From Metallyticus violacea (lineage: Eukaryota > Arthropoda > Insecta > Mantodea > Metallyticidae), in assembly GCA_030762175.1 (NCBI GenBank), contig CM060835.1, forward strand, positions 85,090,001 to 85,154,000: a DNA stretch of 64,000 nucleotides, written 5' to 3'. This document shows, piece by piece, positions 26,601-39,302 of the stretch (within the stretch, counting starts at the first letter, position 1; each line of letters begins with the position of its first letter). The translations under genes and the position numbers were made by a program. The notes under the pieces were generated by a model. It saw nothing but the letters and a program-made list of their open reading frames with translations, was not told the DNA's origin and ran no database searches.

Positions 26601-29600
26601 TATTTTGGTATGTTTGGTGTGGTCATAGCTGGATCTCAGTTGCTTCTCTGTCGACATCTGTTGGCTGGAATAAGAATTTACTGAAGTAGTCCACAAGTGG
26701 AATATCAAAATTCATTAGTTTATCTTGATTTTTTTAGAATAAAAATTTTGACCAATGTGGATAGTTTATATAAGTATGTATTTCTTTTAAAAAAATGGCT
26801 TCTTGCTTAATTTCATGGTTGTGTTGAAAGAATGAGTTGTACTGCCAATTTTTCCATTTGTTTTTAACCAGACATTTCTAAAATGTTCCTTCTTTCTGGT
26901 TTCCAAATTTCTCTTAGCTTTATCTATGTATTTTAAATTGCAATCTATTGCATATAGGCCTGATTTTTTTCTCTGATGGTATGTTGTCTTTTAGTGAAGA
27001 ACATAATACATTTAATTTATATTGTATTTATTTTGTGGTATGCCATGTTCTTTGAAGATCTTCCCAAACTTGTGATGATATTCACATAGCATTCACTATA
27101 TCATCACAAGTTTGGAAGTTCTTTAAAGAACATGGCATAAAATTAGCACCACAAAATAAATACAATATAAAAAAATGTATTACTTCTTCACTAAAAGACA
27201 AATACCACCAGTGAAAAAATCAGGCATATATGCAATAGATTGCAATTCAAAATACATAGATAAAGCTAAGAGAAATTTGGAAACCAGAAAGAAGGAACAT
27301 TTTAGAAATGTCTGGCTAAAAACAAATGGAAAAATTGGCAGTAGCAACTCATTCTTTGAACACAACCATGAAATTAAGCAAGAAGACATTTCGTTAAAAG
27401 AAATACATACTTATATAAACTATTCAAATGGATCAAAATGTTTATTCAAAAAAAATCAAGATAAATTAATGATTCAATTAAATGTACTTACGAAGCTGTT
27501 AACAATGGAGGGTATATATATAAACAATGTAATACAGTTTTTTTCACACTAACTCCATTCACTTACATAAAAATCTGGACATATGTTTCGGGAGTGATCC
27601 CTCCCATCTTCAGCCTGTAGATAAACTGTTGTTATATGTGGCGGTTGGGTCTCTTGCTGTTCTTCTGGAGAGACCCAACCGCCACGTATAACAACAGTTT
27701 ATCTACAGGCTGAAGATGGGAGGGATCACTCCCGAAACATATGTCCAGATTTTTATGTAAGTGAATGGAGTTAGTGTGAAAAAAACTGTATTACATTGTT
27801 TATAAATTAATGAATTTTGACATTCCACTTGTGGACTATTTCAGTAAATTCTTATTCCAGCCAACAGATGTCGACAGAGAAGCAACTCAAATCAGCTATG
27901 ACCACACCAAACAGCTCAAAACAAGCAACCTGTCAGCAGCTGAAGATGATAACAAAGGTTCCGGAAACATGTTCTAATTAAAAACCCTAAGTGAAGTTTG
28001 TACCAATATTCAAAATATTCTACTTGGAATATGACTATAGTTTAAATAATTACAGCTGCATTCCAAAAAGGTTTAGTGAAATAAACTGATCTACCTTTCT
28101 ACATTGGTAGTAAGGATGTGTATATTGGGCAGACCCAGCATTATTCTTGTTTGAGATTAATTTCTGAAGGTTTTTCCTTGCAATTTCAAATGTTTTAGTT
28201 GCCACTAATCCTAGATGCCTTTGCATGACCATTCATTAATTTGTTATTCTTTCCAAAGGCCAATAACATTTAACAAGAGTTTGAAAATTAAGCTTATGCT
28301 TAATGAACTAAGGGACATATGCTATTTAGTAATTGTTCACAAATGTGCTAATAATATATATATATTTTTTTTTAAATTAAATTTTAGAAACAAATTGGTG
28401 CAACTGAAGAAACAGGCAGCACTTCAGGTATATTGCTGCGCAGTGGAAAGTTATTTCTACGTGCTCGTGATACAAGCCGGGATTCTATACAAGGCTGTCC
28501 ATATGCTCAGTTGGCTCGTTCTGCAGATGCTCTGGTTGGAGATATAGTTAACACATACACAAAAATTTCAACTCTAGAAGTGCCAGATGATCTTTCTCCT
28601 GATAAGCAGTCCAAATATGCTAAAGGAATTGTTCAGCAAAGACGACGTGTTCTTGCAGAGCTGTTTAAAACTTTAACAAAGTTGGGTCTGTCTTACCGAA
28701 CTGGTTTAGTAACATGGCAAAGTCATGGTGATTTAACAAATGGTGGAGAGCTGTTTATGCTACCCCCAATAGACCTGTCAGCTTCATTAAGTAATATTAA
28801 GCATAGGTAAGAAATCAGTTTAATATTTCTCTCTTTCTTTCTAAAAGCTTGTGTTTTACTTCCATTCTTGCTACTTTTTTCTTTATGAGCTTGTTTTTTT
28901 AATGGTAACTTGTAGAAATCAATAATGTTTAAAGATGACAAATTATTGTTACGAAATCACTCAAAGTTCACCAATTTTGTTCCACTTACTTGGACATGTT
29001 TCAAAGGCAATTGCCTCCATCTTCAGCTTGGTCCCACTGGCCGCTTCCCAGTGTGGTATTAAGATGTCGCTCTGTGGCTCTAACGAACTTATTGATAAGG
29101 TAACTGTTGTTTAGGAGATCAAAGTTAACCAAAAATTCTTTGTTTTTGTTTATAAATATATTTTCCCATACTGTTAATTGTACGGGTTTTTGAAGAACTT
29201 TTAATAGTTTTGGTTCCTTTTGGAATTCGTTATTTTTTTGCCAAAAATGATCTGCCACTGCTGATTTTTCTGTGTGTTTGTATTTAACATTTCTCATGTG
29301 TTCCTTAAAACATATGGTAATATTTCTTTTTGTTTTTCCTATGTATTTCATGTCACAGTCTTTGCAACCAATTTCATAAATGCCTGATTGCTTTCCTGGT
29401 GGAATTTTGTCTTTTGTGCTGGTGTTTAAGTGGTTTTTTAAACTGAATTTACTCACTGGGGCCAAAATGATGTTTGCCTCTTCTAAAAATCTTCTGGAAT
29501 TTTTGGTGTGCCCATGGGTGGAAATGAATTTTTATGATCTCCTTTGTAGCCTTTTAGTGTGGTGATGTCCTTTATTTATTTTTTCTTTCTGAATTTCTCT

Positions 29601-32600
29601 ATTTTCTTGTTAACAAGATCCATTGTGTAGCTATTTTTTTGTGCTATATCTATGATTTTTTGGTAATCCAATTTGTATTCTGTCTTGCTTATTGGCAAGT
29701 TTGTTAATCTGAATGTGAGGCTGTTGATTATGGCTAGCTTATGTTGTTTTGGATTGTGGCTGTCATTTTTAATAATTATCTTTTCTGTATATGCCAAATT
29801 CAGTGAATTGTCATTTTTTATAATTTTTATATCTAAGAAGGGAAGAGCCTTGTTGTTTTCTAATTCCATAGTGAATTTAACAATGCTCTCTTGTAGATTG
29901 AGTAGTTTTATTGCATCCTCTTTCCATTTTTCATTTACTATTGCAAAGACATCATCCACATAACGGTACCAACATTTATATATTTGTGGAAAAGCCTTAA
30001 CTAATTTTATTTCCAAAAAACTCATGTATATATATGCCAAAAATGGCAAAAGTAGGTTTCCGATTGCTAGACCCTTCTTTTGTGTATAACTATTGCCTCT
30101 GAATGAGAAGTAGGTTTGATTTATTCAGATTCTGGTGAGGTTCAAATATTGATATATGACGTCTCTAGGTAGGTTTATTGAAGTTAGCCATTTCTTTACA
30201 ATATTTATTAGATTTTCTTTCGGGATGCTAGGAAACAAAGAGACCACCTCATAAGAAACTAGCAAATCCCTCTTGTCTAATTTTACATGTCTGATTTTAT
30301 CTATTAATTCTGAAGAGTTCTTTACACTTTGGCTAAATTGTATTTGGGTGAATTTTTTGTGTCTACCTGTTGTAGATACAAAAAAAAAATTCACCCACAT
30401 ACAATTTAGCCATTTGCCTGTTAAAAAAATTTAACACCTTACCAAAATACAAAAGCCAAAGTATAAAGAACTCTTCAGAATTAATAGATAAAATCAGACA
30501 TGTAAAATTAGACAAGAGGGATTTGCTAGTTTCTTATGAGGTGGTCTCTTTGTTTTCTAGCATCCCCAAAGAAAATCTAATAAATATTGTAAAGAAATGG
30601 CTAACTTCAATAACCTACCTAGAGACATCATATATCAATATCTGAACCTCACCAGAATCTGAATAAATCAAACCTACTTCTCATTCAGAGGCAATAGTTA
30701 TACACAAAAGAAGGGTCTAGCAATGGGAAACCCACTTTTGCCATTCTTGGCATATATATATATATATATATATGAGTTTTTTGGAAATAAAATTAGTTCA
30801 GGCTTTTCCACAAATATATAAATGTTGGTACAGTTATGTGGATGATGTCTTTGCAATAGTAAACAAAAAATGGAAAGAGGATGCAATAAAACTACTCAAT
30901 CTACAAGAGAGCACTGTTAAATTCACAATGGAATTAGAAAACAACAAAGCTCTTCCCTTCTTAGATATAAAAATGACAGCCACAATCCAAAACAACATAA
31001 ACTAGCCATAATCAACAGCCTCACATTCAGATTAACAAACTTGCCAATAAGCAAGACAGAATACAAATTGGATTACCAAAAAATCATAGATATAGCACAA
31101 AAAAATGGCTACACAATGGATCTTGTCAACAAGAAAATAGAGAAATTCAGAAAGAAAAAATAAATAAAGGACATCACCACACTAAAAGGCTACAAAGGAG
31201 ATAATATATATTAAAAATTCACATTCCACCCATGGGCACACCAAAAATTCCAGAAAATTTTTAGAAGAGGCAAATATCATTTTGGCCCCAGTAAGTAAAT
31301 TCAGTTTAAAAAAACCACTTAAACACCAGCACAAAAGACAAAGTTCCACCAGGAAAGCAATCAGGCTTTATGAAATTGGTTGCAAAGACTGTGACATGAA
31401 ATACATAGGGGAAAAAAAAAAAAGAAATATTACCATACATTTTAAGGAACACAGAGAAATGTTAAATACAAACACACAGAAATATCAGCAGTGGCAGATC
31501 ATTTTTGGCAAAAAAATAATGAATTCCAAAAGGAACCAAAACTATTAAAAGTTCTTCAAAAACCCGTACAATTAACAGTATGGGAAAATATATTTATAAA
31601 CAAAAACAAAGAATTTTTGGTTAACTTTGATCTCCTAAACAACAGTTACCTTATCAATAAGTTCGTTAGAGCCACAGAGCGACATCTTAATACCACACTG
31701 GGAAGCGGCCAGTGGGACCAAGCTGAAGATGGAGGCAATCGCCTTTGAAACATGTCCAAGTAAGTGGAACAAAATTGGTGAACTTTGAGTGATTTCGTAA
31801 CAATAATTTGTCATAATATTTCACTGTGAAAAACCCCCTTACAAAAAAACTACTTAAAAATGTTTAAAGAGTTTAAGGTCTTAACAAATGTAAAAGTAGA
31901 TGAGAAGCATAGCATATAAAGGATTTTCTATAGTAAAAGTTTAATTTTAAAGACCAAAAATAAAATCCATAATACAAAACTAATTTTTTTCTGGATATGA
32001 ACTTTCTGTTTATTAAGTTTTCCTAATAAGTGGAGTCTCATGACAATAGAAACAGCTTGTTTATTCAGTTTTAGTGCTTAGCAAGCTTTAACATATAATA
32101 TATATGAAATGTTAAATTTCAAATATTTCTTTTATTCAAATATGAATTTACTGCTATCATTATATACTATGATTCAATAATATAATTCAGTGCTACTAAA
32201 AATGCATCAAACAGCAACACATTAATATGTTGCTTCAAGTCTTGAACAGTGATGTGCCATACATCATAACTACTGGCAGATGCTGCTGTTGGTTACTGTC
32301 GTGCTATTTGCATATAATGTTAATAAATCCATTTCCCTCAGAAAGCAGCTGCAATTATAATAATTGCTGTCCTTACATAATAGCTTAATTCACTATGATG
32401 ACACCAAAAGGCATAAAACACAAAACCATATCTTGGAAGAGAACTTAAGGAGGATTTCTCAAGTGGAATCAAATCTCAAATGGAACTGGGAATGTGGTTA
32501 TCTGTGCCCATAACAACAGTCAAAGGAAAAAGGCAGGGTTTATTAGAGCCCTTGAGATTAAAAGAAAACATTCTGGCAAACACAAAAATTTGGAGTAAAA

Positions 32601-35600
32601 TTAGTAATTTTATTATAATTAAAATCATAGTACGATTGAATCAAGCTAAACATTCTTATTGCTCCACTTACTTGTCTATAAATGTAGAACTGGTTTCGTG
32701 AACCCTTGTTCTCATCGTCAGCTAGAAAGCCAACTGCTGGATACTTTGTTATGCTGGGGGAATTTGTATTCTGCTCTGGTGTAGGTGTGATGAACTTAAA
32801 ATTTCTGTTTTATATATACAAATACAAAGACAGATTAATGAACTTAGACACTTCTGGGGATGAAAACATATACTTTAATTTCTTACATGAAATTTATTTT
32901 GAATAAACTTTAAGTTCATCACACCTCCACCAGAGCAGAATACACATTCCCACAGCATAACAAAGTATCCAGAAGTCGACTTTCTAGCTGATGATGCAAA
33001 CCAGGGTTCATGAAACCAGTTCTACATTTATAGACAAGTAAGTGGAGCAAGAGTGTTTAGTTCGACTGAATCAGGCAATGATTTCAATTACATAATTGGC
33101 CTTACTGTACAAGTTCCAATTAGCATTTCTAGTAATTTTATTGCTAATGAGTTAGGCATAGTTACAATTTCTTTCTGGTAAAACAAATGCTTTACAGAGA
33201 ATAATTATAATGTGGAATAATTAACATGACTCTTATGACAAACTGCAGTCAGGTCACTATAAGCAGTTAGTCAATAATTCTGATTTAAGTTGGTTACTAT
33301 GGTTACTAACAAATTAAAACTACCACAAATGTTCACTTCTATGCAAATGAGGAAATAGTTTTAGAGGTTAAACATTAGCAAAAAAACTGGAAGGGATGCT
33401 TTGTTGTCATATATTCCATCTAAAGGCCATATGTTTTCTATCATACTGTCTGCATCTCCGTTCCAATGCCGTAATCCCTCTTTCAGGAGGCTAGTTAGTA
33501 GTATTTATTAGGAAAGTCAGCAAGTTAACATGTCATGAAAAATAATTCAATTGCATAGCAACATCCCTCACAGAAAGGAGTGCTGTTAAATATGCTATGG
33601 AGGGCTACCATTTTGTGACAGTGGTATTGTTTATGTCTTACATATAATAAAAAATATATCCTTACTTAGGTGAAGAGACTCTTCCAAAAAGCCGTAGTAA
33701 GCATGACCATGGAGTTAGTATGTTGTTTAATAAAGAAGGCACAGAAAGTAGACAATATTATTAACAATTATAAGCAGAAATGACGCTTGTGCTATGATTG
33801 CATTAATTATGAGCTATTTTGTTGAAGGAATTTGGAGTGGAGACATTGGGATGATGGAGGGGATACCACACTATCTCTGTAAAGCACTTGGATCAACAAT
33901 ATTAATAATAGTCACAATAAGAGTAATGTGGGCATAAAACAAATGTAAATTAAACAGTGTAAATGTAAATTAAACAGTGATATTATTATTATTATTGTTG
34001 TCATCATCATCTTGTTAACTCCATTATAATGATTATGTTTATGTCAACAAATGTGAAGAAAGCAGGAAAACAATTGTGAACTATCTGTCAACATTGCCTT
34101 GGGGCTTGGATAATAAAAGAATATTGCCAACTTCAAGCATATCTGTCAAGTGACACCTTATAGCAACTGGACTCTGGTAGTCAATATGTATGACTAAGAA
34201 ATTTCTATAATGAGTTGTCAGGAAACTAAGAAAGCCAATGTAATTAAAAATGTTTAAAAACTTGCCAAATAATATTTGAGTCTTAAACATTTTGAATGAC
34301 TATTGACTCTTATTTTGAATACTTGAAAATACTTAATGCCAAGATGGGCATCAGAATGTTACTAACTGTCCTGCATATCTGAAAAACAAAGAGTTGTCTA
34401 GTATCTGTGTGGACTTCCTTCTAAGAATTAACAGCAACCTCAAAATGTATATCAGGACATTAATATCATTCTGAACACTTTCATAAACTGCTTCTATTTT
34501 ACATAAATTTATTTTGCTAGATGTTACTATGATGTGTACTATTCAGCTGCAATTGATGTATTGGTTATACATTGATAGCAGATTGCTTCAAAAATGTTGG
34601 TTTTCACATATCTGAAAGTTGCTATTTGGATAGGAGGAATACATGAGGGATGAAGACTATGAATATGAGTGAAATAATGCACAGGAAATAAAATGATTTT
34701 AAGGTCTATAGATGGTAACACCATAGCTGAGTGGTTAGACTATTCATCTCCTATCAAGGTGGCATGGGTTGCTACCAGTAGCTGACCACCATGGGTGGCC
34801 GAGGTCGTTAAGTCGCGGACCTGTGAGTGGGAGGTCTGGATTCGAATACTGCCAGGACCATCCTCCCTGACTGAGGTTTTTTTTCCAGGTTTTCTTCAGT
34901 CCTCATAAATGGCAAATGCCGGGGAAGTACCCTAAACTTAGGCCTGGAATGATTCCTTCCTTAAAAATAAAAATCCTTTCCCAATATATCATTTCATCTC
35001 ATGTATTATCCTGTCCATCGTCTGTGGTGCCTCTGTAGCAAAAATGGGTGTTAAGCACTATTCATTCATTACCAGTAGCTGCATGCAGTAATTAAGTATT
35101 ATCTGGGTAGTGTTTCTTGGGTTCTCCAATTTCCCTTGACATTTATTCTGCCATTACTCCATCATCGCCCTTATTCCCATCATTTCAGCATAAGGTCGCT
35201 TACTAGTTCTTGGTGCAAATGATTATGCCTATTCTCTACCACTAGAGTGCAGAACTCTCAATGATTGGCCAGCAAACAGAGTTGCATTAGTATCATCATC
35301 ATCAGGTCTGAAGATTTTGTTGATATGTACAATGTTGTGTATTTTAGGAGATAAAAATTTGCTAGAGAGTGATGAAATGGAACAGGATATTGTAGTGTCA
35401 TCTTACAAATCTTTTAAATATATTAATTACAATTTTAGTATTTAGTGACTATCTGATAAATGTCACAGAAGTAGAATTGTTTTCTCTGTCACTGAAGGAA
35501 CATTCAAAACATTCCAATCTGAAATACTTTTTTTTTTTTAGAATAAAAATCCTTTTCTCTAATTAAAATGTAAATTGGAACTTGCACAGTGAAGCCAATC

Positions 35601-38600
35601 ATAGTCCGCATCTTCAGCCCTTTGAAAGGCTTCTAGCAGTTATCATCTATAATATATTGGTTTGCTTTTGAAAAAATATGAACATTTATTTCCAGTTTTT
35701 AATACATTCAGGAATTAAACATAGTGAAACAAACTAGAAGAGATTAATATTTATATTTCTACAGCATTTAAGAAAATCAGGGTAAATACATTAAGTAAAA
35801 ATTTATAGCAGACCTAAATAAAGTTCAAAGCTAGTCCTGAAGTCAACACATTGATACACAGAAATAGAATTTAGAGAAAATAACTGTCATGATGCCTTTT
35901 TCAATGAGATATAATTAAAATACAATGATCTGTACCATTAGAGCACAAATTGACTCTCATGGTTTTTCCCAACTTGTTATTGACTTGAGGTGGACTTGCT
36001 CTGTTTTTAGCATTCATTTTTAAGATTATCACTCATTAATTTATTTGGAAATTAGAAAAGGAGCATTTAACACTTATGAAATACTTTCTGTATTATATGC
36101 AAAAAATGTAGCTAATTTTAGTTTTGAAAGCTCCTTTCAAGCATTAGCATCCATTTCTTCAAGATCCAGATCACTTGTAGAAATGTTGGCAACATGAAAA
36201 CCTAGAAATTCAATGCTTGATAACTCTATTTTTGCACAATTACTTGTGTTTTTACATGGTGTGAATGTGGCAGTAAGTGCTCAGTGCCTTTAATTTGTTT
36301 TTAACTGAAAGCTATTTTTCCTAAATGCTGTAGACTTAGCAAAAGAATATACATCAATTTGGGCAGGTAAACCAAAGAGGATGTTAGTATTTTGTACAAT
36401 AGGACAGTTAATGTGAACATTTTGGAAATTTACCTCTTTGACATTTTAATACGTTTGCATGTTTTGCTGTTAAGCCCCAAGAAATAGGCCTTAAATGTAT
36501 GTATGATAATGGTTCCTTAAATGATTTAAATTCTTTGGAATCTTTGTTTAACTAAAACATTATTTGAAAGATATAGTTTGCTGTTATAATGGGTTCAGTG
36601 TGCTGCGTAACCAACTTAGCAATTTTCTGTATGCTTGTAAATTATAAGGTAACTTATGTTTGTTGATGGATATGTCATGGATTTTCTAAGAGTATGTTAT
36701 TTGTTGACAGACGAGTTGACAGTCAGCTTCTCTCAGTTTGGGATGGCTGTGAAAGCTACTTCCTGAGATCCATAGCAAGACTTGCATTACTTCATGTCTC
36801 TCTTCAGAATCCATCTAAAGACCTTGGACCTTATGAAATTGAGAGATGCAGAGGATTCTCTGTTAATTTAATGGTTAGTGTGTGCATACTGCAGATCGGC
36901 GTTTGCGAAGGAATAATAATTTGAAGATTTTATAAAATAAAAAAATTATTAAATCAAATGCAGAAGTTAATATAAATGATATTATTTAATTTGCTCTAGA
37001 TAAGTTAAGTTATGCACAGAAAATATCTGACTCTTCTCTATGCTCTGAAGAATGAAAACATAGTTCATATTATATGTAAAGATATACGTGGAAATAAATC
37101 AGGTACAGTTATAGCAACTAAGTAATCATTCAAACCACTTGTTCTAGTTTTCTATGTTTATCTCAGAATGTTGCAGTCTTTTATTAATTTTAATGTGGCT
37201 ATGACTATGATGCAGAAGTTATGATTCCTCCACATACTTAATCCTTTGCATTCCTTCAGATCTTCAAAGGAAACATTATGATGTGAACAGGTGAATAAGT
37301 GCAAAGGTACAATACAACTGGTAGGCTTACAAAAGTTCTTGAAAGGTTTCAGAAATGTAACATCAAATTTTTCCTAAATTTTTAGTATTTCCAAAGGACT
37401 GAGGAAAAAATACTAATAGTCAACTCCAGTTTTTAATCAGCAACATACATTTTCAATAGAAATGCCCTTTAATACTTATATAAGTAATATGAAACTAAAA
37501 TTCAGCTTGTTTGAATTTAAAAAAAATGGAACATTCACTTGAATAAGCTCCTTTTCAGTTCATCAGAACTGGATTTTTTAGATGGAAAGGAAGAATCAAC
37601 TTTGATCAATTCAGGTTACAGCTGAGATTTGAACCATGGAACTTTGGCCTTCCATGCTGATACTCTAATCAATAAGCTACTGTGCCCTATTCTAAATATG
37701 GAACCTTGGGACTACCCAAATTTGACTCTTCCTTTCCAACTAATTGAAGTCTGCTCTGGTTACCAAGCAGGCAGATGTGGTGAAAGAGCTCCATGTAATT
37801 ATAAGTTTTATAGGATTTAGTGAGTTTATTTGAACTAGTGTTATATTATTGAACATTAACTGTCAGTAGATAAAAATTAAGTATATATAACCAAGTGCAA
37901 AGTAGTGGTACTAATATTATTTGCAAAGTAAACAAACAAACAAACATAACATTGATCTCTCTGAAACTCGGCTGGCTGCTCACTTTGCTGTATAGCTTGC
38001 TGCAACTGTCACTTACCACCAATCGCACCACACCACACATTACATATACATAACTCTCATTTGTCTTCCAGCAGCAAGGAAGTGAGAGTAATAAATTGAG
38101 CAAGTTGTTATTATATTATTGTATTAAATAGTCTTCTTCTGGATAGAATGATCTATGTCAGTAACTATCTTAAGAAATAGTATTATATATGGGGGTTATT
38201 CCCCTCATTATAGGTATGGAGGATAGGAGTGAAGTATTTATGTCCAAACACCCATCAGCAAGATCTCAGGAGAGAAATGGAACAGAAAATATAAGGAAAG
38301 AACAAATGAGGGAAGGTAAAATGGAAAGAGGAAGGAAAGGAAGTATAGCTGAACAGAAAGGGAAGGAAGAAAAGCAAGAAAACAAGGTAATAGATGATGG
38401 CTTGGAGAAATAATAATGGAAATAAATACCGTAATCTGGAAAGAGAAGTAAATATAGAGAGGAAGAAAGAAATACATATCCTCCTCTACAAACTTAGTAA
38501 AATTCATGACAATGTCAAGATAGAGAAAGAAAAAGCTATATCCAAAGTAGAAGTAGACAAAGAACTGTATGATAAGAAATGTAACGCAGTACCTCTGAGA

Positions 38601-39255
38601 ACCTATGCACAAATGACAGCAAATTCAATTAACAAATAAGAAGATGAAAAGATTTTAAAAAAAACCATAGTTCCCAAAACATCTTTATAACATCAACTAA
38701 TAATGCAAATGTTAAAGAAATTCAACAAATCATTACCACAAACTTGAAGCCATCAGAAGAAAAAGCAATATAAATAGCCTAAGAGTAGCAGGGTAAATGT
38801 AATCATGGAAACAGAAACAAAGGAGAATATGAATAAAATCATAAACATCAAGAACCTGAAAGATAGAAATCTAAAATCAGAGCCTCCAAGGAAGAGGAAC
38901 CCATTGGTAATAATCTATGATGTATTAGCATGTGTTAAAGAGGACAAACTAAAAGGAAACATCTTCAAACAAAACTTGGAAGTTGGTCCTAGTGGTGTAG
39001 TGGTAACCATACTTGCCTCCTAAACCCAAGATTGTGGGTTCAAACCTGGCTAGGATCAGTAGTTTTTTTTAGCGTAAAAATCCTAAGTATGGCTTCCTTC
39101 AGAAGGGAAGTAAAGCTGTGGGTCCCTTGTCATACATTTACGGCACAAAAAAGAACTCCAAGCATGAAAGAAGAGGCCTCTAAGCAAAATTTGTCTGCCA
39201 TTTCACGCCCTGAATTGAATGGGACGCTGATGACCTGAGAAGTTAAAGAGCATCC

Positions 39256-39302
<47 letters not shown>

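Larger units (their letters stand above)
24519..28387 (+). other. MDN1 intron, 3.9 kb, Penelope cluster
   Basis: Holds, in order: a minus-strand Penelope copy (24,860-25,400), SINE S copy 1 (25,522-25,786), two tiny foldbacks (26,033-26,231 and 26,286-26,454), a larger foldback (about 26,470-28,010) and a palindromic insertion nested in it (27,473-27,801). The flanks show nothing else. Confidence 0.7.
28807..36710 (+). other. MDN1 intron, 7.9 kb
   Basis: Holds the large foldback (28,935-31,858), a second foldback (32,615-33,129), nested SINEs near 34.7-35.2 kb, and a Penelope terminus near 35,560-35,750 (TGTAAATTGGAACTTGCACA). Some minus-strand LINE-like debris may lie at 36,100-36,400. A run of TAT repeats is at 33,982-34,002. 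Nothing recognised at 31.9-32.6 and 33.2-34.7 kb. Confidence 0.55.

Noticed and set aside
27522..27801. Palindrome as an assembly artefact
   Set aside because: It has a spacer, a one-sided tail and an exact 12-bp duplication that restores the host sequence, and sister copies occur elsewhere in the window. An artefact would not produce these.
38238..38612. 124-codon minus-strand ORF of hydrophobic composition
   Set aside because: Antisense of the Lys/Glu-rich ORF1 of the R1-type relic; Phe/Leu/Ser richness is expected from that.
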